This document shows, in pieces, positions 33,007 through 40,715 of a stretch of DNA of 64,000 bases. Under the pieces are notes generated by a model. It was given only the letters and a program-made list of their open reading frames with translations. It was not told the origin of the DNA and did not search any database. How positions within the stretch are numbered: position 1 is the stretch's first letter; every line of letters starts with the position of its first letter. The position numbers and the translations under genes were made by a program. The DNA comes from Diaphorobacter ruginosibacter (GTDB lineage: Bacteria; Pseudomonadota; Gammaproteobacteria; Burkholderiales; Burkholderiaceae_C): positions 4,871,001-4,935,000 of the forward strand of contig NZ_CP060714.1 in the NCBI RefSeq assembly GCF_014395975.1, written 5' to 3'.

Positions 33007-33773
33007 CTGGGCGGATTGGCGCCGGCCTTGAGCGCCTCCTCGTAGCCTTCGACAGGCCAGTAGCGCGAGCTGTCGGGCGTGAGCACCTCGTCCATCAGCA
33101 CCAGCTCGCCCTCGGGCGTCAGGCCGAATTCGAACTTGGTGTCGGCAATGATCATGCCCTTCTGCAGGGCGATGGCGGCGGCCTTCTCGTACAGCTCGAT
33201 GCTCACGTCGCGGATGCGCGTGGCCAGTTCCTCGCCCACGATCTCCACGGTGCGCTCGAATGTGATGTTCTCGTCGTGCTCGCCGGCCGCGGCCTTGGCT
33301 GCCGGGGTGTAGATCGACTGGGGCAGCTTGGCTGCGTTGGTCAGGCCCTCGGGCAGCGGCACGCCGCAGACCGAGCGCGATTCCTGGTATTCCTTCCAGC
33401 CGCTGCCGGCCAGGTAGCCGCGCACCACGGCTTCCACTGGAATGGGCTTGAGGCGCTTGACGAGCATGGAGCGGCCGGTGACCTGGGGCACTTCGGAGGG
33501 TGTCACCACGCTCTCGGGTGCGTCGCCGGTCAGGTGGTTGGGCACCACGCCCTGCAGCTTGTCGAACCAGAACAGCGCCATCTGCGTGAGCAGTTCGCCC
33601 TTGCCGGGGATGGGCTCGCCCATGATCACGTCAAAGGCCGACAGGCGGTCGGAGGCCACCATCAGGATGCGATCGTCGCCCACTGCATAGTTGTCGCGCA
33701 CCTTGCCGCGCGCGAGCAGCGGCAGCGAGGTCAGGGCGGATGTATGCAGAGCGGAAGAGCTAGGCTGGGTCAT
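32853..33773 (-). CDS. purC: Phosphoribosylaminoimidazole-succinocarboxamide synthase (SAICAR synthase)
   Basis: 306 residues from the ATG at 33773 (MTQPSSSALH). It joins CAIR to aspartate in purine synthesis, the step right after PurE. Seen: LLARGKVRDNYAVGDD, ASDRLSAFDVIMGEPIP, AVVRGYLAGSGWKEY and IIADTKFEFG. The length fits the longer, yeast-like SAICAR synthase form with FxxPxP-type C-terminus. Monocistronic with its own terminator, 2.3 kb from purEK and on the same strand. Confidence 0.95.
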   Translation of the reverse strand: MTQPSSSALHTSALTSLPLLARGKVRDNYAVGDDRILMVASDRLSAFDVIMGEPIPGKGELLTQMALFWFDKLQGVVPNHLTGDAPESVVTPSEVPQVTGRSMLVKRLKPIPVEAVVRGYLAGSGWKEYQESRSVCGVPLPEGLTNAAKLPQSIYTPAAKAAAGEHDENITFERTVEIVGEELATRIRDVSIELYEKAAAIALQKGMIIADTKFEFGLTPEGELVLMDEVLTPDSSRYWPVEGYEEALKAGANPPSYDKQFVRDWLESVRINGKPWDKTAPAPRLPREVVDKTAAKYREALERLTA

Positions 33774-34142
33774 TGCGGTTTTCAGGCAAACACAAAAGGA
33801 AAATCCCGCCGGGCACGCTGGGCCAACGTGCTGTGCCGGGTTGGGACGGGACGTGAGGGATGATTTTACGCCTTGCGCTGCAGGAGTCCGGTTTGCGGGA
33901 GGAGGCGGCTCGCGGGGCGGGCGGTGCAAGGTACCACCCCGGACAACTTGGCATTGTGACCGTTTTTTTGCAGCTTGGCATCTGTAACAGGTAACCCGGG
34001 TATCCCGGCAGGACACGCGTTGATTTTCACCATCGCGGCGCGCATAGTGAAGCCAACATGAATGCATTCAAGTTCGGCTGTCCCGCCCCCTGATTGCCAG
34101 GGAGCAGGGCGATTTCAACCCGTGCGTCACAGGAGACGTTTT
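33774..34142. other. Gene-free purC-hpf divergent region
   Basis: 369 bp without a convincing gene. CTTGGCAT occurs twice as a direct repeat (33947-33954 and 33974-33981), 27 bp apart, with a T7 run between. I found no clear sigma-54 type site for hpf and no hairpin comparable to a riboswitch. Confidence 0.5.
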
Positions 34143-34499
34143 ATGAACTTGACGATTAGCGGACATCATCTTGAGGTGACCCCCGCGTTGCGCAGCTACG
34201 TGACTTCCAAGCTGGAACGCATTACACGGCACTTCGATCAGGTGGTTGATGTCAAGGTGCTGCTGACAGTCGAAAACCAGAAGGAAAAGGACAAGCGGCA
34301 GCGAGCGGAATGCAATGTCAGAGTGAAAGGCAGCGATCTTTTTGCGGAATGCGCCCATTTCGACCTGTATGCGGCAGTGGATGAGCTGATCGACAAGCTC
34401 GATCGCAAGGTGATGAAGTACAAACAGCGTCTTCAGGATCATCAGCCGGCGGTGCGCCGGGCGACGGCGGAGTTCGCTGTGGCAGCCTCGGCGGCCTGA
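34143..34499 (+). CDS. hpf: Ribosome hibernation promoting factor (short HPF)
   Basis: 118 residues, preceded by CAGGAGACG. The S30AE domain fills the protein: MNLTISGHHLEVTPALRSYV, DVKVLLTVENQKEKDKR, AECNVRVKGSDLFAE, then the helix AVDELIDKLDRKVMKYKQR. It binds the 30S decoding centre to promote 100S dimers in resting cells. hpf followed by ptsN and hprK is the standard betaproteobacterial order, although rpoN is not directly upstream here. A terminator separates it from ptsN. Confidence 0.95.
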   Translation: MNLTISGHHLEVTPALRSYVTSKLERITRHFDQVVDVKVLLTVENQKEKDKRQRAECNVRVKGSDLFAECAHFDLYAAVDELIDKLDRKVMKYKQRLQDHQPAVRRATAEFAVAASAA

Positions 34500-34539
34500 G
34501 CGACAAAAGCCCCGCAAACGCCCTCGAACCACGTATCGC

Positions 34540-34580
34540 GCGCGACTGATACATAATGCAACCCCATTTATCAGTCGCGC
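34540..34580. repeat. 11-bp perfect inverted repeat between hpf and ptsN
   Basis: GCGCGACTGAT (34540-34550) and ATCAGTCGCGC (34570-34580) with a 19-bp spacer that contains CATAAT, a possible -10 box. It lies upstream of the hpf-ptsN terminator. It may be an operator with two half-sites or a stem in the hpf 3' end. Confidence 0.55.
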
Positions 34581-34612
34581 CCACTTCTCTTTATTTCGAG
34601 GGTTGGATACGC

Positions 34613-34636
34613 AACCGCCTTCCAAGGCGGTTTTTT
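34613..34636 (+). terminator. Rho-independent terminator between hpf and ptsN
   Basis: AACCGCC/GGCGGTT stem, 6-nt loop and a run of six or more T ending at 34636; 53 bp before the ptsN start. Confidence 0.85.
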
Positions 34637-34689
34637 GTTGCTTATAGTAAGTCCTTTAGGGTTTACGCTTGACGCGCATAATTGCCATC

Positions 34690-35157
34690 ATGAATCGTCT
34701 TGCTTCCATACTGCCTCCGGCCCAGGTTCTGGTTGGTGTCGACGCCACCAGCAAGAAGCGGGCCTTCGAAGAGGCGGGTTTGCTGTTCGAGAGCCAGCAC
34801 GGTTTGTCCCGTGCACTGATCACCGACAGCCTCTTCGCCCGAGAACGCCTGGGATCCACGGGGCTTGGACACGGCGTGGCCATTCCCCATGGGCGCATCA
34901 AGGGCTTGAAATCGCCCATGGCTGCGGTGTTCCAGCTGGCCCACCCCATCGGTTTCGACGCACCGGACGAGCAGCCGGTCTCATTGCTGATCTTCCTGTT
35001 GGTCCCCGAAGCGGCCACGCAGAAGCACCTGGAAATTCTCTCGGAAATCGCCGAATTGCTGAGCGACAGCGCGCTGCGCGAACGCATCAAGACCTGCTCG
35101 GACGCGACGGAACTGCACGGCCTGATCGCCGACTGGCGATCGGCGCAAGCGGCCTGA
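34690..35157 (+). CDS. ptsN: PTS nitrogen regulatory IIA protein
   Basis: 155 residues from ATG 34690 (MNRLASILPP); an in-frame ATG at 34669 adds a non-conserved lead. It is the terminal phosphate acceptor of the nitrogen-related PTS; the phosphorylated His is His67 in HGVAIPHGR. It regulates potassium transport and stress responses in other proteobacteria, of interest because Trk and Kup are encoded in this window. Followed after 91 bp by hprK. Confidence 0.95.
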   Translation: MNRLASILPPAQVLVGVDATSKKRAFEEAGLLFESQHGLSRALITDSLFARERLGSTGLGHGVAIPHGRIKGLKSPMAAVFQLAHPIGFDAPDEQPVSLLIFLLVPEAATQKHLEILSEIAELLSDSALRERIKTCSDATELHGLIADWRSAQAA

Positions 35158-35248
35158 TTTCCCTTCCGTGCGCCGGCTCCGGCGCCAGCCGCCGGGTTCC
35201 GAGCAAGCCGGGCGGTCCTGATTCCCTAACAAACCAGTCAGGAATAGC

Positions 35249-36205
35249 GTGAAACCCAATCTTGTCAGTGCCGACGTCCTGTTCGAAGAGTTTCGCAGTT
35301 CCCTGAAGCTGGTCTGGGTCGCCGGCCTCGGCGCATCGGCCCGTCGCTTCGACGAAGAGGCGGTGCGTGCGGCCCGCTCGGGCGCCGACCTGGTGGGCTA
35401 TCTCAACTACATCCACCCCTTCCGTGCCCAGGTCATGGGGGAGCGGGAAATCCGCTACCTTTGCAACGGCACCGAAGACGACTGCAAGCGCCGGGTCGCG
35501 CGCATTCTCACGCTCGAGCCGCCCGTGCTGATTCTTGCAGACGACCAGACGGCGCCTGATGCGCTGCTGTCGCTGTGCGAGCGTGCACAGATCCCGCTGT
35601 TCGCCACGCATGAGTCGTCGGCCTTCGTGATCGATGTGGTGCGTGCCTATCTCTCCAAGCACTTCGCCACGCGCACCACGCTGCACGGCGTGTTCATGGA
35701 CATCCTGGGCATGGGCGTGCTGATCACCGGCGAGTCGGGGCTGGGCAAGAGCGAGCTGGGCCTCGAGTTGATCTCGCGCGGCAATGGCCTGGTGGCCGAT
35801 GATGCGGTCGATCTGTACCGCATCAACCAGACCACGGTCGAGGGCAAGTGCCCCGACCTGCTGCAGAACCTGCTGGAGGTGCGCGGCATCGGCCTGCTCG
35901 ATATCCGCGCGATCTTCGGCGAGGCGGCGGTGCGCCGCAAGATGCGCCTGAAGCTCATCGTGCACCTGGTGCGCAAGGAAACGCTGGAGCGCGACTACGA
36001 GCGCATGCCCTATCAGCCGCTGACCCAGGACGTGCTGGGTGTTCCGGTTCTGAAAGTAGTGATTCAGGTGGTTGCGGGCCGAAACATCGCCGTGCTGGTC
36101 GAGGCCGCCGTACGCAACACCATATTGCAACTGCGCGGCATTGATACCTACCAGGAGTTCGTGGAGCGCCACCGCAAGGCCATGGCCAGCGGCGTCCAGC
36201 CCTGA
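35249..36205 (+). CDS. hprK: HPr kinase/phosphorylase
   Basis: 318 residues from a GTG at 35249, preceded by CAGGAAT. Walker A GESGLGKSEL at 161-170 and the family signature EVRGIGLLDIRAIFG identify it. It phosphorylates and dephosphorylates HPr on serine. In betaproteobacteria it serves a regulatory PTS branch with PtsN and not sugar uptake. Followed by a bidirectional terminator facing fur. Confidence 0.95.
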   Translation: MKPNLVSADVLFEEFRSSLKLVWVAGLGASARRFDEEAVRAARSGADLVGYLNYIHPFRAQVMGEREIRYLCNGTEDDCKRRVARILTLEPPVLILADDQTAPDALLSLCERAQIPLFATHESSAFVIDVVRAYLSKHFATRTTLHGVFMDILGMGVLITGESGLGKSELGLELISRGNGLVADDAVDLYRINQTTVEGKCPDLLQNLLEVRGIGLLDIRAIFGEAAVRRKMRLKLIVHLVRKETLERDYERMPYQPLTQDVLGVPVLKVVIQVVAGRNIAVLVEAAVRNTILQLRGIDTYQEFVERHRKAMASGVQP

Positions 36206-36239
36206 TCCTGGCCGTCAACGTATTCCAGGCGAGCAACAA

Positions 36240-36265
36240 AAAAGCGAAGCAGGTGCTTCGCTTTT
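36240..36265. terminator. Bidirectional terminator between hprK and fur
   Basis: AAAAGCGAAGC and GCTTCGCTTTT form a perfect 11-bp stem around AGGT. The A and T ends serve both convergent genes. Confidence 0.9.
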
Positions 36266-36320
36266 GTCTTTGGGAGGGAGCCGTTGCCGGTCCCCTGTTC
36301 CTTTTGGCGCTCGTGCAGGT

Positions 36321-36752
36321 TCAACGCCCGGCGTTGGCGCGCTTGGCGCAATCCGAACACTGGCCGTACAGCGACATCGAGTGATCCTGGATCACCCAGC
36401 CCTTCTGCTTGGCGATGAGGTTCTGGCGCTTCTCGATCTCCGCGTCGTAGAACTCCTCGACCTTGCCGCAACCGGTGCAGACGAAATGGTCGTGGTGCTG
36501 GCCTTCGTTGAGTTCGTAGACGGCCTTGCCGCTTTCGAAATTGCTGCGCAGCAGGATGCCGGCCTGCTCGAATTGCGTGAGCACGCGGTAAACGGTTGCA
36601 AGGCCGATGTCGGAACGTTCTTCCAGCAATACGCGGAAAACGTCTTCGGCCGTCATGTGGCGCTGCTGCCCTTTCTGGAAGATGTCGAGGATCTTCAGGC
36701 GGGGAAGCGTTGCCTTGAGGCCGGTGCTTTTCAGTTCGTCGATATTCGTCAT
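36321..36752 (-). CDS. fur: Ferric uptake regulator
   Basis: 143 residues. Winged-helix N-terminus (LKATLPRLKILDIFQ, ERSDIGLATVYRVLTQF), metal-site HHDHFVCTGCGKVEEF and the second CxxC in GQCSDCAK. Fur with iron represses iron-uptake genes. Divergent from bamE with a short shared promoter region of about 90 bp, the arrangement usual in betaproteobacteria. Confidence 0.97.
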   Translation of the reverse strand: MTNIDELKSTGLKATLPRLKILDIFQKGQQRHMTAEDVFRVLLEERSDIGLATVYRVLTQFEQAGILLRSNFESGKAVYELNEGQHHDHFVCTGCGKVEEFYDAEIEKRQNLIAKQKGWVIQDHSMSLYGQCSDCAKRANAGR

Positions 36753-36841
36753 GACAAGGTCTTTCGTTTGCCTAAGGCGCGTTAAGGCCCGGGGGATTCC
36801 AGCCGCTACAATGGGCTGATCATATCCCTATGGCTTTAACC

Positions 36842-37405
36842 ATGTTCGCTCCCGCCCGTTACGGCGTCCGTTGTGGCGCAATCGTTTTGCTCAGTGCCGG
36901 GCTGGCCGCTTGCGGTAGCTTTGACAGCGCAAGCCATCGTCTGGCCAGCGCCATCACACCATACAAGATCGATGTTGTGCAAGGAAATTTCGTCTCCAGG
37001 GAACAGGTCGAGGCGCTCAAGCCCGGCATGGGCCGCCAGCAGGTCAAGGAGATCCTTGGCACGCCCCTGGTCACGCCGCTCTTCCACAATGATCGCTGGG
37101 AATACGTCTTCACGCTCAAGCGTCCCGGCATCGAGCAGCAGACCCGCAAGCTGACCGTGTTCTTCAAGGATGACGTGCTCGATCGCTACGAAGGCGACGA
37201 GATGCCGACCGAGGCCGATTTCGTTTCTTCGCTGGCATCCAAGGCCTCGAAGAACAAGGTGCCGAACCTGGAAGCCACGGAAGACCAGCTCAAGCGCTAC
37301 GCGCCCAAGCCCGATGCACCCGTCTCCGTGGTCGACAATCCCGGCAACGAGGCTCCATCGGCACCGCTGCCCGCCAGCTACCCGCCGCTGGAAGCGCGCA
37401 AGTAA
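36842..37405 (+). CDS. bamE: Outer membrane protein assembly factor BamE
   Basis: 187 residues from ATG 36842; ATG 36830 is in frame four codons upstream and cannot be excluded. Lipobox LAAC gives Cys24. The SmpA/OmlA domain follows: VQGNFVSREQVEALKPGMG and LGTPLVTPLFHNDRWEYVF. A C-terminal extension (about 120-187) rich in Lys and Pro is beyond the compact E. coli form. It is an accessory lipoprotein of the BAM complex. TACAAT at about 36807 is a probable -10 just upstream. Confidence 0.94.
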   Translation: MFAPARYGVRCGAIVLLSAGLAACGSFDSASHRLASAITPYKIDVVQGNFVSREQVEALKPGMGRQQVKEILGTPLVTPLFHNDRWEYVFTLKRPGIEQQTRKLTVFFKDDVLDRYEGDEMPTEADFVSSLASKASKNKVPNLEATEDQLKRYAPKPDAPVSVVDNPGNEAPSAPLPASYPPLEARK

Positions 37406-37555
37406 TCCGGCAGAGCCAGCAGGGCAGGCCGCAACGGCAACCTTTTTCGGGCAATCTTTTCCCCGCTCCTGCCAGGCAGGCGGCACGCATCGGAAGGCCA
37501 CGGGCCTGCAGCCGGCCGCCCGGGGCGGGAGCAACGACAAAAAGACAGACTATCC

Positions 37556-38383
37556 ATGACCGCTCCTTCACATTCCCGTCGCCGCGTTGCCGTGGCTGGT
37601 GCTTCCGGCCGAATGGGCCGCATGCTGATCGAGGCCATCCGCCAGAGTGACGACTGCGTGCTGGCGGGGGCCCTCGACGTTGCGAGCAGCCCGGCCGTCG
37701 GCACGGACGCCACGGCGTTCCTTGGCCATGCGAGCGGCGTGCAGATCACGGCCGACCTGCATGCGGGGCTGAAGAACGTGGACGTACTGATCGATTTCAC
37801 GCGCCCCGAAGGCACGATGAGCCACCTGGCGGTCTGCGAGGAGCTCGGGGTGCAGATGGTGATCGGCACCACCGGCCTCAGCGAAGCCCAGAAGGCCCGC
37901 CTCTCCGAAGGCGCCGCGAAGATCAGCATCGTGTTCGCCCCCAACATGAGCGTGGGTGTGAACGTGGCGCTCAAGCTGCTGGAGATGGCCGCCCGTGCAA
38001 TGAACGACGATGGCTACGACATCGAGATCATCGAGGCCCACCACAAGCACAAGATCGATGCCCCCTCGGGCACGGCGCTCAAGATGGGCGAGGTGATCGC
38101 CAGGGCGCAGGGAACGCATCTCGCAGATCGCGCGGTGTATGAGCGCTATGGCGAAACCGGCGCGCGCAAGGCCGGAACCATCGGCTTTGCCACCGTGCGT
38201 GGCGGCGACATCGTGGGCGACCACACGGTCCTGTTCTGCAGCGAAGGCGAACGCATCGAGATCGCGCACAAGTCCTCGAGCCGCGCCGGCTACGTCCGCG
38301 GCAGCCTGCGTGCCGTCGGCTATCTGGCGGACAAGAAGAACGGCATGTTCGACATGTTCGACGTGCTCAAGCTCAACGACTGA
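37556..38383 (+). CDS. dapB: 4-hydroxy-tetrahydrodipicolinate reductase
   Basis: 275 residues. NAD(P)H-dependent step in lysine and diaminopimelate synthesis. VAVAGASGRMGRML is the nucleotide-binding start, IGTTGLSEAQ and FAPNMSVGVN follow, and EAHHKHKIDAPSGTALKMGE is the substrate-binding signature. Length normal. It follows bamE at 150 bp and precedes exbB at 21 bp. Confidence 0.96.
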   Translation: MTAPSHSRRRVAVAGASGRMGRMLIEAIRQSDDCVLAGALDVASSPAVGTDATAFLGHASGVQITADLHAGLKNVDVLIDFTRPEGTMSHLAVCEELGVQMVIGTTGLSEAQKARLSEGAAKISIVFAPNMSVGVNVALKLLEMAARAMNDDGYDIEIIEAHHKHKIDAPSGTALKMGEVIARAQGTHLADRAVYERYGETGARKAGTIGFATVRGGDIVGDHTVLFCSEGERIEIAHKSSSRAGYVRGSLRAVGYLADKKNGMFDMFDVLKLND

Positions 38384-38404
38384 TCCACACAGACGGAGCG
38401 CACC

Positions 38405-39112
38405 ATGAACGGACTGGCGTGGTTGCGACAAGGGGACGCCGTGACGCAGATCACGGCCGTGTTGCTGCTGGCCATGTCGGTGGCCAGCTGGATCGTCATC
38501 TTCTGGAAGGCGTGGCTCATGCGCCGCGCCCATGTAGACGTTCCGCGCTGCACGCAAGCCGTCTGGCAGGCGCCCACGCTCGCAGCCGCGAGCGAACGAC
38601 TCCTCCCCTGGGATCGTGAAGGCCTGGTGCGGCCAATGGTGGAGGCGGCGCTCGCGGCGTCCGCGCAGTCGTCCGCCACGCTGGCAGGGCAGGGCCATCG
38701 CTCCCAGCAGCTCACCCGCGTGCTGCGCAACGCTTTGCAGTCGTCGCTTTCCCGCCTGAAGTTCGGACAGGTGCTGCTTGCCACGGTCGGCTCGACGGCA
38801 CCTTTCGTGGGCCTGCTCGGCACGGTCTGGGGCATCTACCACGCGCTCACGGGCATGGCGGGTGCCGGGCAGATCACCATCGAGCGCGTGGCGGGGCCGG
38901 TCGGCGAGGCGCTGATCATGACGGCCGCGGGGCTGGCCGTGGCGATTCCGGCCGTGCTGGCCTACAACGTCTACGGCCGCGTCCTCGGCAACGTGGAAGC
39001 CGATCTCGAGGGCTTCGCGCACGACCTGCGCGACTTGCTGGCCGATGGCCCTGCGAACAGCCTGGCGGATGACTCGGCGGACGATCTGGCAACCGGCCCG
39101 CTGGGCGACTGA
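38405..39112 (+). CDS. exbB: MotA/TolQ/ExbB proton channel family protein
   Basis: 235 residues with three transmembrane helices: one near the N-terminus (ITAVLLLAMSVASWIVIFW) and two in the C-terminal half (FVGLLGTVWGIYHAL, ALIMTAAGLAVAIPAVLAYN), the family pattern. With ExbD it would couple proton flow to a TonB-type energiser. exbD follows 15 bp later; no tonB is in view. Confidence 0.88.
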   Translation: MNGLAWLRQGDAVTQITAVLLLAMSVASWIVIFWKAWLMRRAHVDVPRCTQAVWQAPTLAAASERLLPWDREGLVRPMVEAALAASAQSSATLAGQGHRSQQLTRVLRNALQSSLSRLKFGQVLLATVGSTAPFVGLLGTVWGIYHALTGMAGAGQITIERVAGPVGEALIMTAAGLAVAIPAVLAYNVYGRVLGNVEADLEGFAHDLRDLLADGPANSLADDSADDLATGPLGD

Positions 39113-39127
39113 CCGGGAGCACGCCAC

Positions 39128-39574
39128 ATGGCCTTCGGACGCATGGTGCGATCACAGGAATCCAAGCCGATGAGCGACATCAACGTCACGCCGCTCGTCG
39201 ACGTGATGCTGGTGCTGGTGGTGATCTTCATTCTCACGGCGCCGCTGCTGGCCAGCGCGATCCGCCTCGATCTTCCCAAGGCCGATGGCGCCGAGGCAAG
39301 TGCCGCCTCCTCCAAGCCGGTGGTCGTGTCGATCGACGCCGCGGGCAGGGCCTATCTGAACGACCGGCCGCTCGATGCCGATGCGCTGCGTGAGGGCCTG
39401 AAGGACATCGCACGCACGCGTGCCGAGACCGAAATCCAGCTGCGTGCTGACACCACCGTGCCCTATGGTCGCGTGGTCGAGCTCATGGGCGAACTCAACA
39501 AGGCGGGCCTGCACCGGATTGCCTTCGTGACCGCGCCGCAGTCTGCGCAGGCCGAGGGGCACTCGCTGCGCTGA
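39128..39574 (+). CDS. exbD: ExbD/TolR family biopolymer transport protein
   Basis: 148 residues. One N-terminal transmembrane helix with the proton-carrying Asp in NVTPLVDVMLVLVVIFILTA, then a periplasmic domain (VVVSIDAAGRAYLN, RADTTVPYGRVVELMG). It pairs with the preceding exbB. TolR versus ExbD assignment rests on the neighbour and is not certain. Confidence 0.9.
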   Translation: MAFGRMVRSQESKPMSDINVTPLVDVMLVLVVIFILTAPLLASAIRLDLPKADGAEASAASSKPVVVSIDAAGRAYLNDRPLDADALREGLKDIARTRAETEIQLRADTTVPYGRVVELMGELNKAGLHRIAFVTAPQSAQAEGHSLR

Positions 39575-39695
39575 GTAGTGCCCCAGGCGCTCGCAAGTAT
39601 CACCACACAATACTTTTCGCACTCGGCACTCCCGTGTCCTGCGCTGCCGTTACAGTGTCGTCCAACGCCGTTCCGGCATGGAAGGGGAGTCCTCG

Positions 39696-40715
39696 ATGGA
39701 TCGCACTTTGTACGAATGGGCAGCGCAGCAGCCGCACACTGCAGAGCAGGTGGCGCAGCTGCACGCCGTGGCCACGGCGCCCGGTGAGCCGCGCGCACTG
39801 GCGCGGCAGATGCATGCGGGCCTGCTGCTCGTGGCGGGGCTGCTGCTGGCCTGCGGCCTGATCTTCTGGATCGCTGCCAACTGGCAGGAGCAGACGCGCA
39901 TGTTCAAGCTGGGGCTGATAGAAGGCGCCCTGCTCGCCAGCGTGCTGGCATCGATTTTCTGGCGGCGCGGGCGCATCGCGGCGCTGTTGTGCGCAACACT
40001 GGCGTTGGGCGGGCTGCTCGCCTTCGTGGGGCAGACCTACCAGACCGGGGCGGATGCGTGGCAGCTCTTCGCAACCTGGGCAGGCCTCGCGCTGATCTGG
40101 ACGCTGCTGGCGCGCAGTGATGTGCTGTGGGTGCTGTGGATCGTCGTGGCGGCCACCGCCATCGCCATGTGGTACGGGCACCTGGACCTGTGGAGCATCC
40201 TGTTCTCGCGCGACCGCGGGATGACGGAGCAACTGCTCTATGTCGCGATCTGGCTGGCACTGGCGCTCGTGCCCTGGCTGGTGTCTCTTCTTCCGTGGGC
40301 GCGCCACCGCCATGGCGTGGCGTGGTCGTCGCATCGCCTTGCCCTGGCTCTCGCGCTCGCCGCATGGATGGTATTGGGCGTGGCCGATCTCTTCACCAGC
40401 AAGCACAGCGGCTTGGCGTTTCCGCTGGCGGGTTTGTTGACCGCTGCGGCCATGTTCGTCTCCTACCGGGGGCGCATGCAGGACTTTGCGAGCCTGTGCC
40501 TGGGGGCCCTGGCCGCCAACGCATGGATCATGTCGCTGGTCGTGAGGGTGATCCCATCCAGCAGTGATGTAGCCGCCTTCCTGATCTGTGCGATCGTGGG
40601 GCTGGGCTGCCTTGCGGCCACGGTATCCGGGTTGATGGCCGTGCAGCGCAGGCTGCGCGGCGAGGCGGACGCTGCGGTGCGTTCGTCGCGGTCGAACACA
40701 GGAGGCGAACAATGA
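39696..40715 (+). CDS. DUF2157 membrane protein
   Basis: 339 residues from ATG 39696, preceded by AAGGGGAG. A short soluble N-terminus (LYEWAAQQPHTAEQVAQL) is followed by about ten hydrophobic helices starting LLLVAGLLLACGLIFWIAANWQ, the DUF2157 signature. The function is unknown. Its stop overlaps the start of the next gene as ATGA, so the two are coupled. DUF2157, DUF4401 and GDYXXLXY proteins are commonly neighbours, suggesting one membrane complex. Confidence 0.88.
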   Translation: MDRTLYEWAAQQPHTAEQVAQLHAVATAPGEPRALARQMHAGLLLVAGLLLACGLIFWIAANWQEQTRMFKLGLIEGALLASVLASIFWRRGRIAALLCATLALGGLLAFVGQTYQTGADAWQLFATWAGLALIWTLLARSDVLWVLWIVVAATAIAMWYGHLDLWSILFSRDRGMTEQLLYVAIWLALALVPWLVSLLPWARHRHGVAWSSHRLALALALAAWMVLGVADLFTSKHSGLAFPLAGLLTAAAMFVSYRGRMQDFASLCLGALAANAWIMSLVVRVIPSSSDVAAFLICAIVGLGCLAATVSGLMAVQRRLRGEADAAVRSSRSNTGGEQ

